Of a stretch of DNA of 64,000 bases, positions 24,830-35,799 are shown piece after piece. Within the stretch, counting starts at the first letter, position 1. Each line of letters starts with the position of its first letter. The notes beneath the pieces were generated by a model that was given only the letters and a program-made list of their open reading frames with translations, did no database searches and was not told the DNA's origin. The stretch comes from Limanda limanda (Eukaryota; Chordata; Actinopteri; Pleuronectiformes; Pleuronectidae). The DNA lies in the NCBI RefSeq assembly GCF_963576545.1, contig NC_083642.1:6600901-6664900 (forward strand). The letters run 5' to 3'. A program made the position numbers and the translations under genes.

Positions 24830-25060
24830 ATCCAGTGGAGGTCAGATCATCATCCGAGACCATCTTTGTTACAAAAGCTTTGATCAGGTTTCCCTCGGAG
24901 GACATCAAGGTGCTCTCGGAGAGATTGACGCCTCGGTTGTTTGAGCGCGAGCAGCTTTTAACATTTTTTTGGTCGGATACTCCCCCAAATCCGTTTGATC
25001 TGCCCTTGACACTCCTCCGTGGATCAATCCTCTCTTTAACCTTTGAATAATAATTACACG
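24830..25060. promoter_or_regulatory. Candidate intronic splicing or enhancer region near the camta1 exon
   Basis: Repeat-free sequence about 240 bp upstream (gene orientation) of the exon, open in frames on both strands (24696-25118 minus, 24835-25050 plus) without recognisable protein. Low stop density on both strands of a unique segment is often seen in conserved non-coding DNA, but this is inference. Confidence 0.25.
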
Positions 25061-25749
25061 CCAGTCTCACAATATTGACATGCACGCGTACTTGCTCCTT
25101 TTGAGTCGGTTGTTGCACAAAGTCATGCTACAGACACTGAAGTCAAAAAAAAAAAAAGAAGAAAAGAAGCCTAAACTGCCACTGGCATGAATAGAGATGC
25201 TTCAAACACTTTCATGTTTCCCATACTCGCCCCGGCCCACATCAGTCTGAGTCTAAGGGGCAACACGCTCGACCATACCTGTCTGTTTCCTCACCAAACT
25301 AATGGGCAGAAATAAAAGCACTTTGAATGCGGGTAGACAACCTAATGATTACCAAGCGACAGCCGGCAATTCACTCTTCAGCGGCAAACATTTGTTGAAC
25401 CTGCTGCCGTCGTCATCTTTTCTCAGTCACCGAGGAGGCTCGTCTCCCTCACGCCCGAGTGTCAACAAGCCTTTAAGTATGAATATGGTTTTTCAAATAT
25501 TGTCTTGTTCGGTCTGAGGCTTTTGGTTTGAGAACAGCCTCCTCTGGGACTTTGTGTTGTTACTTTGCGAGTCCACACGGGGCAATAATGTCTCCAGAAA
25601 AAAACACTCTGGCTTTCATCCACAGCAGAAATTGGAAAAATATGAGACGTGTGCGGCGGCACAAAGAGACCACAAAAACCGAGCCAAGCTTTAATTTATT
25701 TAGTTATTTTTTGTCCCCTTTGCTTCCGTCTTTCCCCATGACACAGACT

Positions 25750-25754
25750 CACAC

Positions 25755-25788
<34 letters not shown>
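25750..25788. repeat. (CA)n microsatellite
   Basis: A nearly pure CA run with one CG interruption. Confidence 0.95.
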
Positions 25789-25790
<2 letters not shown>

Positions 25791-26399
25791 TAAAGTATGC
25801 GCCGCGGCAAGACGGCCCCCGGTTGGCTCATCAAGGCTGTGTCACCAGTTTGACCTGGCACCGACACACAGCACACTGGTGATAGCCCACAGGGATGCTG
25901 CAGGGTACTGCGTTGTGAGGGGTTCCCAGGCTGGCAGGGGTCCCACCAGAGAGAGGGGGGGGGGCGGTAGCATGACTGGCACTCTCGCCTCCAGGTGCAG
26001 GCTGGGAGATAATGCTGCGTTGATTAACTTCCTGTTCTGCTGCCATAACGACCGGAGGCGGCGAAAGCCTTGACAAGATGGAGTCTTGAATTACGAAAAA
26101 AAGATAGGAAGGGGATGTGGCTGTAGAGAGGAGCTCAGGGCGCCTACTGTCCTTTATTCCTTCTGATGACAATAAAAAAAGGAATCTCAAAGACAATAAA
26201 GAAGTGAAAGTACGACGGTAGATATTGTCCAGAACCTTTTTGATGGAATTTGAGATGATTCAACTTGTTCTGTAGAATTCCTGAGGCACACGGGGGGGAT
26301 GCGTTGTGTTAAATGTGTCAACAACAATTACAATGTTCAGAAATAATGCTGCCGGGGTCACCGTAAAGTTTCTGCTCTGCATACATTTGTCAGTAAATT

Positions 26400-26600
26400 A
26401 GACTAACAGAGCAGTGATTAGATTAATCCCTGCTATTCTGTGTTCATTTTCGGAGGATAAACGGCGGCGGGAAGCTCCTCCGGTGACCTCGGCGCCCGTT
26501 AGCACACAGCTCTTCCATCACGCCTGTCTTTAAAAATGGAGCCACAGCCCCGGCCTCGGCGGCAGAGGATAAAATAGCGGGCCGCACGGTCTCGTATTTA
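26400..26600. promoter_or_regulatory. Candidate regulatory stretch with paired Otx-type sites
   Basis: GATTAGATTAATCCC at 26416-26430 contains the palindrome GATTAATC (26421-26428), that is, two opposed TAATC cores of the K50 homeodomain (Otx/Crx/Pitx) class, next to a further GATTA. The adjacent sequence is GC-rich and repeat-poor. Confidence 0.3.
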
Positions 26601-27453
26601 AAAAAAAATAAATAAAACAGAAGCGAGCCTCTACCTCTGGCTCTCTGCACACCCCCCTCCCACTCGGAACAGATGCCAGGGATTATTCCAACCCCCCGAC
26701 CAACCATAAAGGTGCAATAATCTTATGGTGAGGAAACAAACAAAAACAGACGTGCGGCCATTAAACAGCTGCAAAGAGACAAAGTCTGCATGGGCGGCAT
26801 AATGAGAGGCTAGCGTGCGTTCGGGTTGAGCAAACACGCTCGCGGGTTAGTGCGAGCGAGTTGGGGGGGGGGGGTGCGGCGTGCTGAACGCTGATGGTGT
26901 ATCAAAGTCAAACCAGCAGCTGTCAATGGGCTTTGGACTCTATCTGCTGACCTCACTGCCTCTGGCCCCATCTCCGTCACTGGGGAAATATTCAGAGAAG
27001 CCTCTGTGTACACACAGCTCCTACCTCACTGCCTCTTTCAGGTCAGAGCCCGGCTCATGCAAGGCTGTTTGTATTTCCATCCTTTATGCCTTAGCACCCC
27101 CCACTGTTGTGATCCTCTCTGAGGTTTTATCTCCAGGTGCTGTTTAGATATACTGTAGCTGTACAGGATGTATATTCTGCACAACTTCTATAACCACAAT
27201 CTCCCTTTCCAAAACCCGAACTAAATAAATAACAATCAGCAAAGGGCTAGCAACTAACCAGAGAGTGAATATAAGCACTAACTCCTAAAAATGTCCTGGC
27301 TGATCTACTTAAAAAAATCAAGGCAATGTAGTTACCTTCTTAGACCTTTTTTAAAAAAGGTGACATTTTGGTCAGTAGGTAATCAAAACTAACAGCGTTC
27401 AACATCTACCCTTCAGATTTTTAGCTATTGTGTTTAAGACAATATTTGCATTT

Positions 27454-27845
27454 ACATTTACATGCTCTCAGAATCACTTTTATCAGTGTGATCAATGTGG
27501 GTGATGTGACCCTTTGCCATGGTGGAAAGTTTGAACCAAAATGAAGCTCCGCCTCCTGACCTCAGACCACATTAGGCAGAGCACTACGCAGATGCATGAA
27601 ATAACGTGACCCCTACCAATTTGCAGAGTAAATACAACAATAAAATGTTTGTTGCATGGTTGTATGAAAGAAGATTAGTTGAGATTACGTAAATACATAT
27701 TGTTAAGAAAAAAAAAATCATCTCTTGTATTTTCAACAGATGCAGATTAAGTCGACAACTTTATATTTTTTAGTTTTTTTATTGTTAATATCATAGATAC
27801 AACTGTATTACATTTACGAGCTCTCAGAATCACTTTTATCAGTGT
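27454..27845. repeat. Duplicated 36-bp module, decayed fish repeat
   Basis: ACATTTAC[ATG/GAG]CTCTCAG... occurs at 27454-27489 and 27810-27845 with 34 of 36 bases identical, in direct orientation and 356 bp apart. The pattern TTTACATTTACATGC...CTTTTATC resembles the common fish LINE/SINE tail in which CATTTACAT is followed by CGCTTTTATCC. Sequence between the copies is AT-rich with a GGAGGCGGAGC-type segment. Likely an old mobile element; family not assigned. Confidence 0.5.
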
Positions 27846-28849
27846 AATTGACACGGTGGCTAAAACAATAAGGGGGCTCTTCGTTTTCCAGGGGAACGAA
27901 ACAACCCAGAGCTGTTTGTTGTAAGCCAGCCATCTCATTTGTTTCCTTTGTCTCTGTAAAAGCTGCGACAAACTGTTAGCAGAGGAGGCCAGCCCGGAAC
28001 ATGACAGAGGAGTCGAGCGGCTTCAGAGCTGACGGAGATGGAGAGGCGAGTGTTTGTGTGTGTTCCCGTCTTCTGTCGACTACAATCACGGCGTCTGATT
28101 ACTGGTTACCTGCCTGAGCCTGGCATGTTATTAACATGCTCTTCAGGACGCGTCATTCCTTTACTCATCAGTGTGTCTCCCCATCCAGTTCTGTCTCTTC
28201 TCAGAGCCTCCACACACACACACACACTCTCTCCTATTCGACTCTCACTCAATGTAATTTTTTTTCCTCCCCTTTCCCTTAACCGCTGAGGTGAAAAGGA
28301 AAGCCACCGTAAGAAAATTTTCATTTTGAGATGACTGGCTTTTACTGTCTCGCCTTTCAAATTATATTTTCACTCTGGAGGTACAACATTTTCTCCAGAG
28401 AGAATCAGCTTTTGAAATGTATACCTAGATGAAATTGGAGATGACACAAACATATTCATCCCATTTCACTTCCATGCGCCAAGGAAGCGAGATGTGGGAT
28501 CAGGGGCAGTCAGATCTAAACACTATTTGACTTATTACACATTTCGATTGTCTTACAGTTGGTTGCAATCTGAATGTTTCAGGAACAAATGTTTCTATGG
28601 CCGAATTGAAGGGATTATAATTCGACAAGGGGTCTGATCCAGCCTGCTCGACAATTCTTACAAGCAAAAATGCAAAAAATGCAACTTAGAAATACCGGAA
28701 CCAAATGCATGATTACTATTCAGTTAGACATTAAGTGGATTTATGTCCTTCAGGCTGGTCCCTCCTGGTTAGTTCACAGTCAAGTAGAAGGAAACTGATT
28801 TATAGGAATTATGTGTCAGTGCTCACAACTCCATGTCCAAGAGAAATGG

Positions 28850-29060
28850 ACACATATTATTAAAAGTGAAACACAAAGACAAGCTAATGTGTCTAGTTTG
28901 CAAGAACGTTGTCACATCTTTTAGTGAGCAAGCCAATAGCAGACAAGCTAACACCTAATTAGGACAGAGAATTTTTGAAGGAGTGCCTTATTGATGCTGA
29001 GGAGCTGCTAGAACCAGAGAGGGTGAAATAGTTCCTAAGTAAATCTGGCCTGCAATAAAA
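28850..29060 (+). pseudogene. Possible decayed hAT/ZBED-type transposase fragment
   Basis: 28863-28922 reads KVKHKDKLMCLVCKNVVTSF, resembling the CxxC half of a transposase-derived zinc finger. About 50 bp on, in another frame, 28975-29012 reads LKECLIDAEELL, like the FIKECLLDAA helix that follows in GTF2IRD2/ZBED-type hAT proteins. Order and strand agree, but there are frameshifts and stops, so this would be an old fossil. Confidence 0.35.
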
Positions 29061-30345
29061 CAACAGGTAACAAATGCGGCCCAACTTGCCATTATTGTGA
29101 AGAGGACTACTGCTGAGTTTGATATGAGGGAGAAATGACGGGTGTATAAAAGGAGAGGATTATTTTCATCAGGTCATTTTGGCTGGAATCAGCTTCGTAA
29201 TCATCACTACCATCTGACATCAGATGCCTCAGCAAAAAGAAGCAGCTCCTGCCATCACAGCAGAGAAGTTATTGTGATATAGTTTGGAATCTGATAGGAA
29301 AGAGGTTCCCCACCCACGCTTTAGACCCCACCCTTCCAGTCAAACATGACAATAGTGTTTGATGGAGATTCTTCACGGTACAGTCACTGTCCCCCGGATA
29401 ATATGAGGCTGGATTGTTTTCCCTTTCTCTCTCTCTCTCTCTCTACCAGCTTTGATTAATGGGAGTAAAGGGAGGTGCTGAGAGGACCGACGATGCAACA
29501 TTTGGATGACAGACCTGATCACTTGAAACAACTGTTGCCGTTCCATTAGAAGGAGAAATTGGTGTCTTCTGGCATTATCTCCGGACGCATCAGACACCTG
29601 TCTCTAAGCAACATCCATAATGTCCACCCCCCCCCCCCTCCTCCAGAATCCACGTTTGCATTTTAACAGACAGAACATGACGAGCGGGAACGATCCGGAG
29701 CTCGGAAGCACACTTCCTTCTTTGCCAAGCCTCCATTAAAATACCAAAAGTATTCCATCATTGGGAATTTAATTTAGTTTTTAAAACCTACAATTTAGAT
29801 ACATACATTATGTTAAATCCAGAGCAATGACTTATTCGCAGTGAGCTCAGACATTAAAACCTCTCTTCACCACCGAAAAAAGACAATTACAGTATATGTT
29901 TGTCCATTACAGTATTATTCCAGTTACACTGCGTGCTCTAGTGACACTAATGAAAAGGCATGCACTTAATGAATAGCAGTATTAGAAAAAAAACTAACTT
30001 TAGCAACAGTATTGATTGCAGTAAAAGCTCGAGCTAATGAAATGAATATGAGAGAGCAGGAAGATGTGAAAGAATAGATGGAGCAAAGTCGAGAGCAGAG
30101 CACAGCGCCTCCAGCCTGCCTCGTGGTGAGGTCTGGGGAATGCATCCTCAAAGCTTTGACCTTGCCCTGGCACTTGAAAGCAGGAAGTGGATGAGAGGGG
30201 GCTGAGGGAGGGCTACGGTGAGAGGAGCCCTCCCCGATGACCTGGGTTTTGCTGTGGAGTGCCCGGTCATCGGATATTTCCTCCAGGGCAGCCCAGGAAA
30301 CCGACCTGCCCAGGGCAAGGCACAAATGGACTGGTGTGGGTTTGT

Positions 30346-30370
30346 GGGGGGGGGGGGGGGGGGGGGGGGG
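30346..30370. repeat. Poly-G tract (25 G)
   Basis: The longest homopolymer in the window: 25 consecutive G, then AAAGGCGG. All three plus-strand frames across it encode poly-Gly. Confidence 0.95.
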
Positions 30371-30916
30371 AAAGGCGGTGGAGGGCTGGGGTCGGGAGGG
30401 GTGTACTGAAGCTCCCGGTTATCAGGAGAAAAAAAATCCAAATGCAATTAGACACAGATGAGAAGGAGATAGGTACTTGAAGGAGGGATGGAGAGGGAGG
30501 GCGAGAGAGCTCCTGAAAAGCGAGAGGATAATCAAAAAGGAGAGAGGAGGAACAAAGTTTAGCCCTTTTTTTTTTTCCATGACAATGATTAATGCATTTA
30601 AAGCAGGAGAAGCGTGAAGGTATGTTGATTAAAAAAAAGTGTGCTTCACTTCGATTCTGCAAGCAAAGGCGCCTTCGCTGAATCATTTTTTGTTTTTTTT
30701 TTGTTTATACTTCATGAATTCTTAATGCACAAGCAATAATGTATCACACACTGTATCTATGTAATCTCATATGGCCATATTACTCTTTTAAGCTGGGGGG
30801 AAAGGAGTGAGGTATAGTGCATCTGCTTTAGCAAGATGCAACCTCCAGCTAGCCTTTAAGATTATTTGAGCACGGCCCCATAATAGGATGCAGTGGATGT
30901 GCTATCAAGACCAATG

Positions 30917-30920
<4 letters not shown>

Positions 30921-30972
<52 letters not shown>

Positions 30973-30990
30973 CGAGAGAGAGTGAGAGAG
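30921..30990. repeat. (GA)n microsatellite
   Basis: A long pure GA run to about 30970, followed by GA with GGCG and GTGA interruptions. Pure purine on one strand. Confidence 0.95.
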
Positions 30991-32179
30991 TTGGAAAAGT
31001 AAAAGTAAGCAACAATAGAGTATGGAGCTGTTGACAGCTGCACTTGGCATCTGTTGAAGAGAAGTAAGGCTGCTCTACGAGTCCCGGCTGTGGGTTAAAA
31101 AGATGCCCTCTCCAGCACACTGCTCATTAAGACCAGCAGGGGGCTTCACACTGATGCCCATGCTGAAAGGGGGGGGGTGGTGGAAGTCACACTGTGTCCA
31201 CTCTGTTGTTCCATTGTGAGCGAGCAGCCGAGTAGTTCTGCTGTAGCTTATTCACAACCACACCGACCCCCCTCCTGTGTTTTGGCAACTGATGAACAGA
31301 TCGATTATAAAGAAAGAGAGAGAGAGAGAGAGAAAAGTGCATCATCACAGCTGAACAAAATACTGTGAAGGAAAAACATCACAGTCAGTATAGCTGCTTA
31401 ACACCCATTATACACCTGAACCACAAAGGCCTTCCCGTGTGTCGAAAACAAAGGATTGAGTTCAGGCTCCTCTCTGAGCTCGGCTACGTGCTTCCTCTGC
31501 TCCCGCGGTCCGACTCTGTCTTGCCATACAGGAAGTGGGATGAGGGAGACAAGCCGTCCACTGGCCTACATTATACATAGTTCTGGGATCAATTTGGCAT
31601 TGATCCTGGATAGCTTAGATGTTTTCCAGTAGCTGGTCAATGCTTCGCTTCACTTTTCTGCTTGGCATGCTGGTCATAAGACTGGTCTGAAAAAAGGAGA
31701 CATTTTCCTGGGGAGCTTCCTCCTCTCGCTGCACGGCTCCCTGCTCCCGCAATCAATGCTACCACCGCAGCTGCTCAGCCAGCACTCTCCTTTTTGTTTA
31801 CTATATCACTTCTATACACTAAGTACTTTCATACAAGCGGAAGATAATAAGCGTGAAAAGTGGAGGAAGAGGGGTCCTTCCCCGTGGGGTGAATTGTTTT
31901 ACATAAAAAGTGCACGGAGACGTTTGATAAATATAAAAATTATGTGAAGCACAACTTCGCTGTCAACACATTTTACAGCACCACTAATGCTCTCGCCATT
32001 ATCACTGAAATACATAATTAGAGAATATAGATTTTTATCAGAATAAAGGCATTGCCACCTTTCAGCACAGCAACAAACAGTCTGTTAAAAAGAAAAGCTG
32101 TTTATTATTTATCTATTTATCTATTTCTGTATGTCGTGTTATCTAAAACCGTTCTGGTATATTATACTGTTGTTAAAAT

Positions 32180-32298
32180 GTTTGAAGATCTCTGGGATGG
32201 GTGGGATGGGCATGGGGTTATGCAAAATGGAAATGAAACTGTCTTTGATGGTATTGTCTACTGCAAATGTGAAATCAATAAAAATGTTTGTAAAAAAA
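32180..32298 (+). mobile_element. Short 5'-truncated LINE 3' tail (probable)
   Basis: A G-rich block (GGGATGGGTGGGATGGGCAT near 32195) is followed by AATCAATAAAAATGTTTGTA and a short A tract, the layout of an L1-like 3' UTR ending. The 8-bp sequence GTTAAAAT flanks it at 32172-32179 and 32299-32306 as a possible target duplication. At 119 bp it has no coding capacity. Family inferred from layout only. Confidence 0.45.
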
Positions 32299-32339
32299 GT
32301 TAAAATTACGTATTAAAAGGCTTTCCTATATAAAAAAAA

Positions 32340-33340
32340 AAAAGATTTTAAGCTATGGATTATAAAAACAGGTGAAGACACCGATTTTTTTTATGTGTAT
32401 ATATTTAGAGAACAAGTGTTTAAAAACTGGTGAAGAATCTAATGAGGATTCCAAAGCAACAGACTGAAATGGAGAATACGTTCTGCCAATAAACTTTACT
32501 TTAATGTCTGTGATATTGAGTTTTTAACTGGGAAAAATATACAAAAACAGAAATCCCGTTCTGCTGTACTCGGCGAGGTCTCCCCCTCCACCTCCTCTGA
32601 ATAATAAGCTGCAGCTGTGTACTGATGTGAGAATTGGACATACACAGAAAAAGACAGAGACTCGGACCGAGAGGGAGCTGTCATGAAGCAGGATTCTTTT
32701 GGCTCCTTGTGCCATTGCTACTGTCTCAAGCGTTTGCCGAGTGGATGTAATTATTTGGCCTTGAAGGACGACAATGGTCAGGTACCGCCTCCCATACTGC
32801 AACAACTCAGGAGGGCCGTGCTCACTTGTAAAGGATTTTGTGTAGAAAACGCCTGTGTGCTCACATCCTGTATCTGGTTTAGAGAAGGGGAGCAGCAGCA
32901 GCAAAGACGGTTAGAGATGAGAGAAGAGGAAACGCAGAGAGATTAGTGTATAACACCGTGTAAGATGAACCTGGAAGACTCGCAAGGAGGGTTTATGTAG
33001 AAATAGATCATGTGGAAGTGTTGGAACCCTGAATGAGAGTTGAACATAAAGTTGACTGAGATAAAATACATCTTTTCCAGCCATATTAGGCAGCATTGTG
33101 ACCCTGTGGTTGGTGCTATGGATGTTTGTGTGTCTGCTGATGTAAAGCCCATTTGGGACCTCCTACAGCTTTACCCTTGAGAGATGTGTCTCGTGTAATG
33201 ATTCTATTACACCTCTTTTTCTTCTCTCGCTCCCTCCCCCCCTCAAATCCCTCCTTCCCCTCGGGCTTTAACTTCTGGCAAGACTTAGGAGACGTGTTGA
33301 GGGCTTGGCAGAAATATATAGCACTACATTAGCGAAACGG
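32340..33340. other. Intronic sequence without recognised gene
   Basis: Mixed unique sequence with poly-A runs (32331-32343). Overlapping open frames on both strands between 32500 and 32950 have no recognisable domain. Confidence 0.4.
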
Positions 33341-33480
33341 CCAGCGATGTGTACGTGTGCGCACGCGAACGCTTTGTGGCGCGCTACGGGGCGCGGCGGG
33401 AAGTGGCCAGGTTCACTTCCTGGCGCCCCGTGGCTGTCTGACCTCTGGCGTCCGCGCTGCATGTCCTCTTCATCATCTAT
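33340..33480. promoter_or_regulatory. CpG-rich patch with NRF1- and ETS-like motifs and a hairpin
   Basis: About 19 CpG dinucleotides lie within roughly 135 bp, unlike the CpG-poor flanks. TGCGCACGCG (near 33358-33367) resembles an NRF1 site, and GGAAGTG (33399-33405) with its complement CACTTCC (33414-33420) are ETS-type cores. The outer arms ACGGGGCGC (33386-33394) and GCGCCCCGT (33423-33431) are exact complements. NRF1 plus ETS sites in CpG-rich DNA is typical of vertebrate promoters, so an internal promoter is possible. No transcript evidence. Confidence 0.35.
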
Positions 33481-35070
33481 GCAGCAGGACGTCTGTTCCC
33501 CCCCGCCGACAGCCCAACCAAGGAGAACGGAGAGTGGCAGAGCCTCCATGATGCCGACCTTACCCCAGCTCCACTGCACAGATTCCAGGCTGTTACCCCA
33601 CTCATGCTGCTGAACTTTTTTTTTCCCCACTCAAACCCAACTTCTGTCCACCAAAAAGATGAAGGAAAGACCTGCAGGAGCGGTCAAAGTTATTAGAGGG
33701 AGATGGATCTCCTCCGGGTCTCTGCTCGTTCAAATTTTTCACTGTATGTCTTCTGTTTGACAGATGCTCTTGTTTTGGTAGACAGCAGATATTGAAAGCA
33801 CGGTGTCAGATTGTTCAGCCAACAGCCGGCAGGTCTGTTTGAGTCCTAATGTAATTTCACAATTTGATGGAGAGTCCAGACATAAATGCTACATTTGTTG
33901 CTTTCTTATGCTTTGTGCGGGAAAGATATTGCAGTGAAAAGTCCACTGAGAGGGCATTACATGTCATCTAAATATAATTGAGGTGTGATTTCCCTTCCTC
34001 TGCGGAGACACTGTAAGAATCTGGGCACTATCTCCTCAAATATCACTCAAATTTCCCCAAAAGTCAAGGAGCGATGGCGTCGTGTTTAAATTAAGAGACA
34101 GTGGAATGCAGAAGATCACCATATACGCTTCATACCAATCACATGACGTTAGCTATCACTTTAAAACCCCTGCAGGACATCCAAAGACGGGAGAGGAAAC
34201 GAAAAGCGCAAATAAGGAGTTCTGTCTCATGTGAGCCTGTGAGTCTGTTTATTTCAGGCTCCAGAATCAATTAATGCCCACATTATCCTCTGAATTCCTC
34301 TATTCACTGCAGCCAAATGACTTGGGCACCGTTGCGTGAAACCGATTTCTAACGTTCAATCCAAAACACACCCCAGGACCACTTAGAGGTCTTCCTTCCA
34401 AACTGCAGCCATCTCTTTGACCATGGAGTCATGCACGTGTCCCTGTGAGCATATGGAGGACATATCTGTATGTGTTTGCATAAGGAGCCTGCTGTGCTGA
34501 GAATGTGTGGGGTTACGTTTAGATTAACGTTTCTTCCTGACTAGAGTGAAAGAGCTCTTAGATAGAGAAAAGCAGGACATTCAGACCAGAGAACAAATTG
34601 CGATACACAAACTAAAGCCTCTTCACTGTAGCAAAGAAAAGAGGAGACGGAAGCAAAGGCGAGAAGGGAGGAGGGGGTGGAGGAGGAGGAGGAGGAGGAG
34701 GACAGCGCCCGGCAATGAAACAGACTGAAGAAGAGGCAAATTATGTGTTAAAGGGCAAAATGTTATGTCTTTAATCGACTACAGTATATGTCGTGAAGAG
34801 AAACAGGATGAAATATTGAGCCCACACTGTCTTGTTCATCCACAGAGAGCGACACTCTCCACCCGAGTGAGAGAGATAGAAAGAGAAAAGACATGAAGAC
34901 AAGACGGAAATTCCACCAAAGGGAAGGCCAGATCTCCCGCTCAGGCCAATTAGCCTGCAGAAACTCTTTTTTTCCCCGACTACTCGTCAGCATGAAAGGA
35001 TCAGCCTTTTGTCTGTCAAAATCATGCCTTTATCCTTTATTGCTACTTCCTGTGTACAGTCTGTAAGGCA
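33481..35070. other. Intronic sequence without recognised gene
   Basis: Unique sequence, purine-rich towards 34550-34710 with a GGA trinucleotide run at 34677-34702. No gene recognised. Confidence 0.4.
34677..34702. repeat. (GGA)n trinucleotide repeat
   Basis: About eight GGA units; plus-strand frames read poly-Arg or poly-Glu-like. Confidence 0.9.
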
Positions 35071-35071
35071 T

Positions 35072-35118
35072 CACACACACACACACACACACATCCACAC
35101 ACACACACACACACACAG
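35072..35118. repeat. (CA)n microsatellite
   Basis: Two CA runs separated by TC. Confidence 0.9.
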
Positions 35119-35248
35119 ACAAATGCACACACCCTTTTAATTCCTAAATGAACAAGTTACATTCCTGCAACTCCCTTTCTGTTCCTGTCATCTCTCGGTA
35201 CGCCTGTCAGCACACACACGTCCAGCCAGACCACATGCACACGCACAC

Positions 35249-35313
35249 ATGCACACATACATGCACACACACATGCACACATACATGCACACACACATGC
35301 ACACATACATGCA
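35249..35313. repeat. 24-bp minisatellite
   Basis: The unit ATGCACACATACATGCACAC plus ACAC is repeated about 2.7 times exactly (starts at 35249, 35273 and 35297). It evidently grew from a CA/CATG microsatellite. Confidence 0.9.
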
Positions 35314-35467
35314 AGCAAGCAAACACTGGCCGTACACACGCAGGCAGCCACATACAGTATCAGTCAAATCCTCATATGAACTGCTCTCATTTTATCTCAT
35401 CTCAGCTGCTGCCATCTCGCTGACTGATGTGATTGTTAGTTCTGGAGGAGGGCTCTCTTTAATTGAA

Positions 35468-35468
35468 G

Positions 35469-35548
<80 letters not shown>

Positions 35549-35596
35549 CTGTGTCTATATGAATGTGTGTGTGTCTGTGTCTATGTGTGTGTGTAG
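35468..35596. repeat. (GT)n microsatellite block
   Basis: A long GT run to about 35548, then GT with TATATGAA, CTGT and CTAT interruptions. Together with CA repeats at 35072-35313 it forms an inverted pair. Confidence 0.95.
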
Positions 35597-35670
35597 ATAT
35601 CTGTCCAGTGCATCGCCCGGCCATGTCTGGTATTGTTTGGCCTATCAGACAAACTGTCAAGTGTTCTTCC

Positions 35671-35712
35671 TCTCTCTCTCTCTCTCCGTTTCTCTCTCTC
35701 TCTCTGTCTCCG
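35671..35712. repeat. CT microsatellite
   Basis: (CT)n with CCGTTT and GT interruptions. Confidence 0.85.
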
Positions 35713-35799
35713 TCTCTCTTGGCTCTCTGCCGCTTTGTGTTCATGTTACAATAACGGGAAAGTGGGACTGTGAAGGTCACAGATGCCTGAAGTCAAACC

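Larger units (their letters stand above)
25061..27420. other. Intronic sequence without recognised gene
   Basis: Contains a poly-A run (25145-25157), a CA microsatellite (25750-25788), G runs at 25955-25964 and 26863-26874, and a GC-richer patch at 26450-26600. No coding or RNA gene was recognised. Confidence 0.4.
29061..32170. other. Intronic sequence without recognised gene
   Basis: Contains a CT run (29426-29444), a C run (29627-29638), a 25-G run (30346-30370), a long GA run (30921-30990) and a shorter GA run (31313-31335). The intervening sequence is unique, with no gene identified. Confidence 0.4.

Noticed and set aside
24696..25118. 140-codon minus-strand frame just upstream of the camta1 exon
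   Set aside because: It is not contiguous with the exon, which has its own strong acceptor, and the frame shows no CAMTA1 or other recognisable sequence. A plus-strand frame is open over part of it too.
35249..35313. CRISPR-like regular repeats
   Set aside because: Repeats are head-to-tail without unique spacers and derive from a CA microsatellite in a vertebrate genome.
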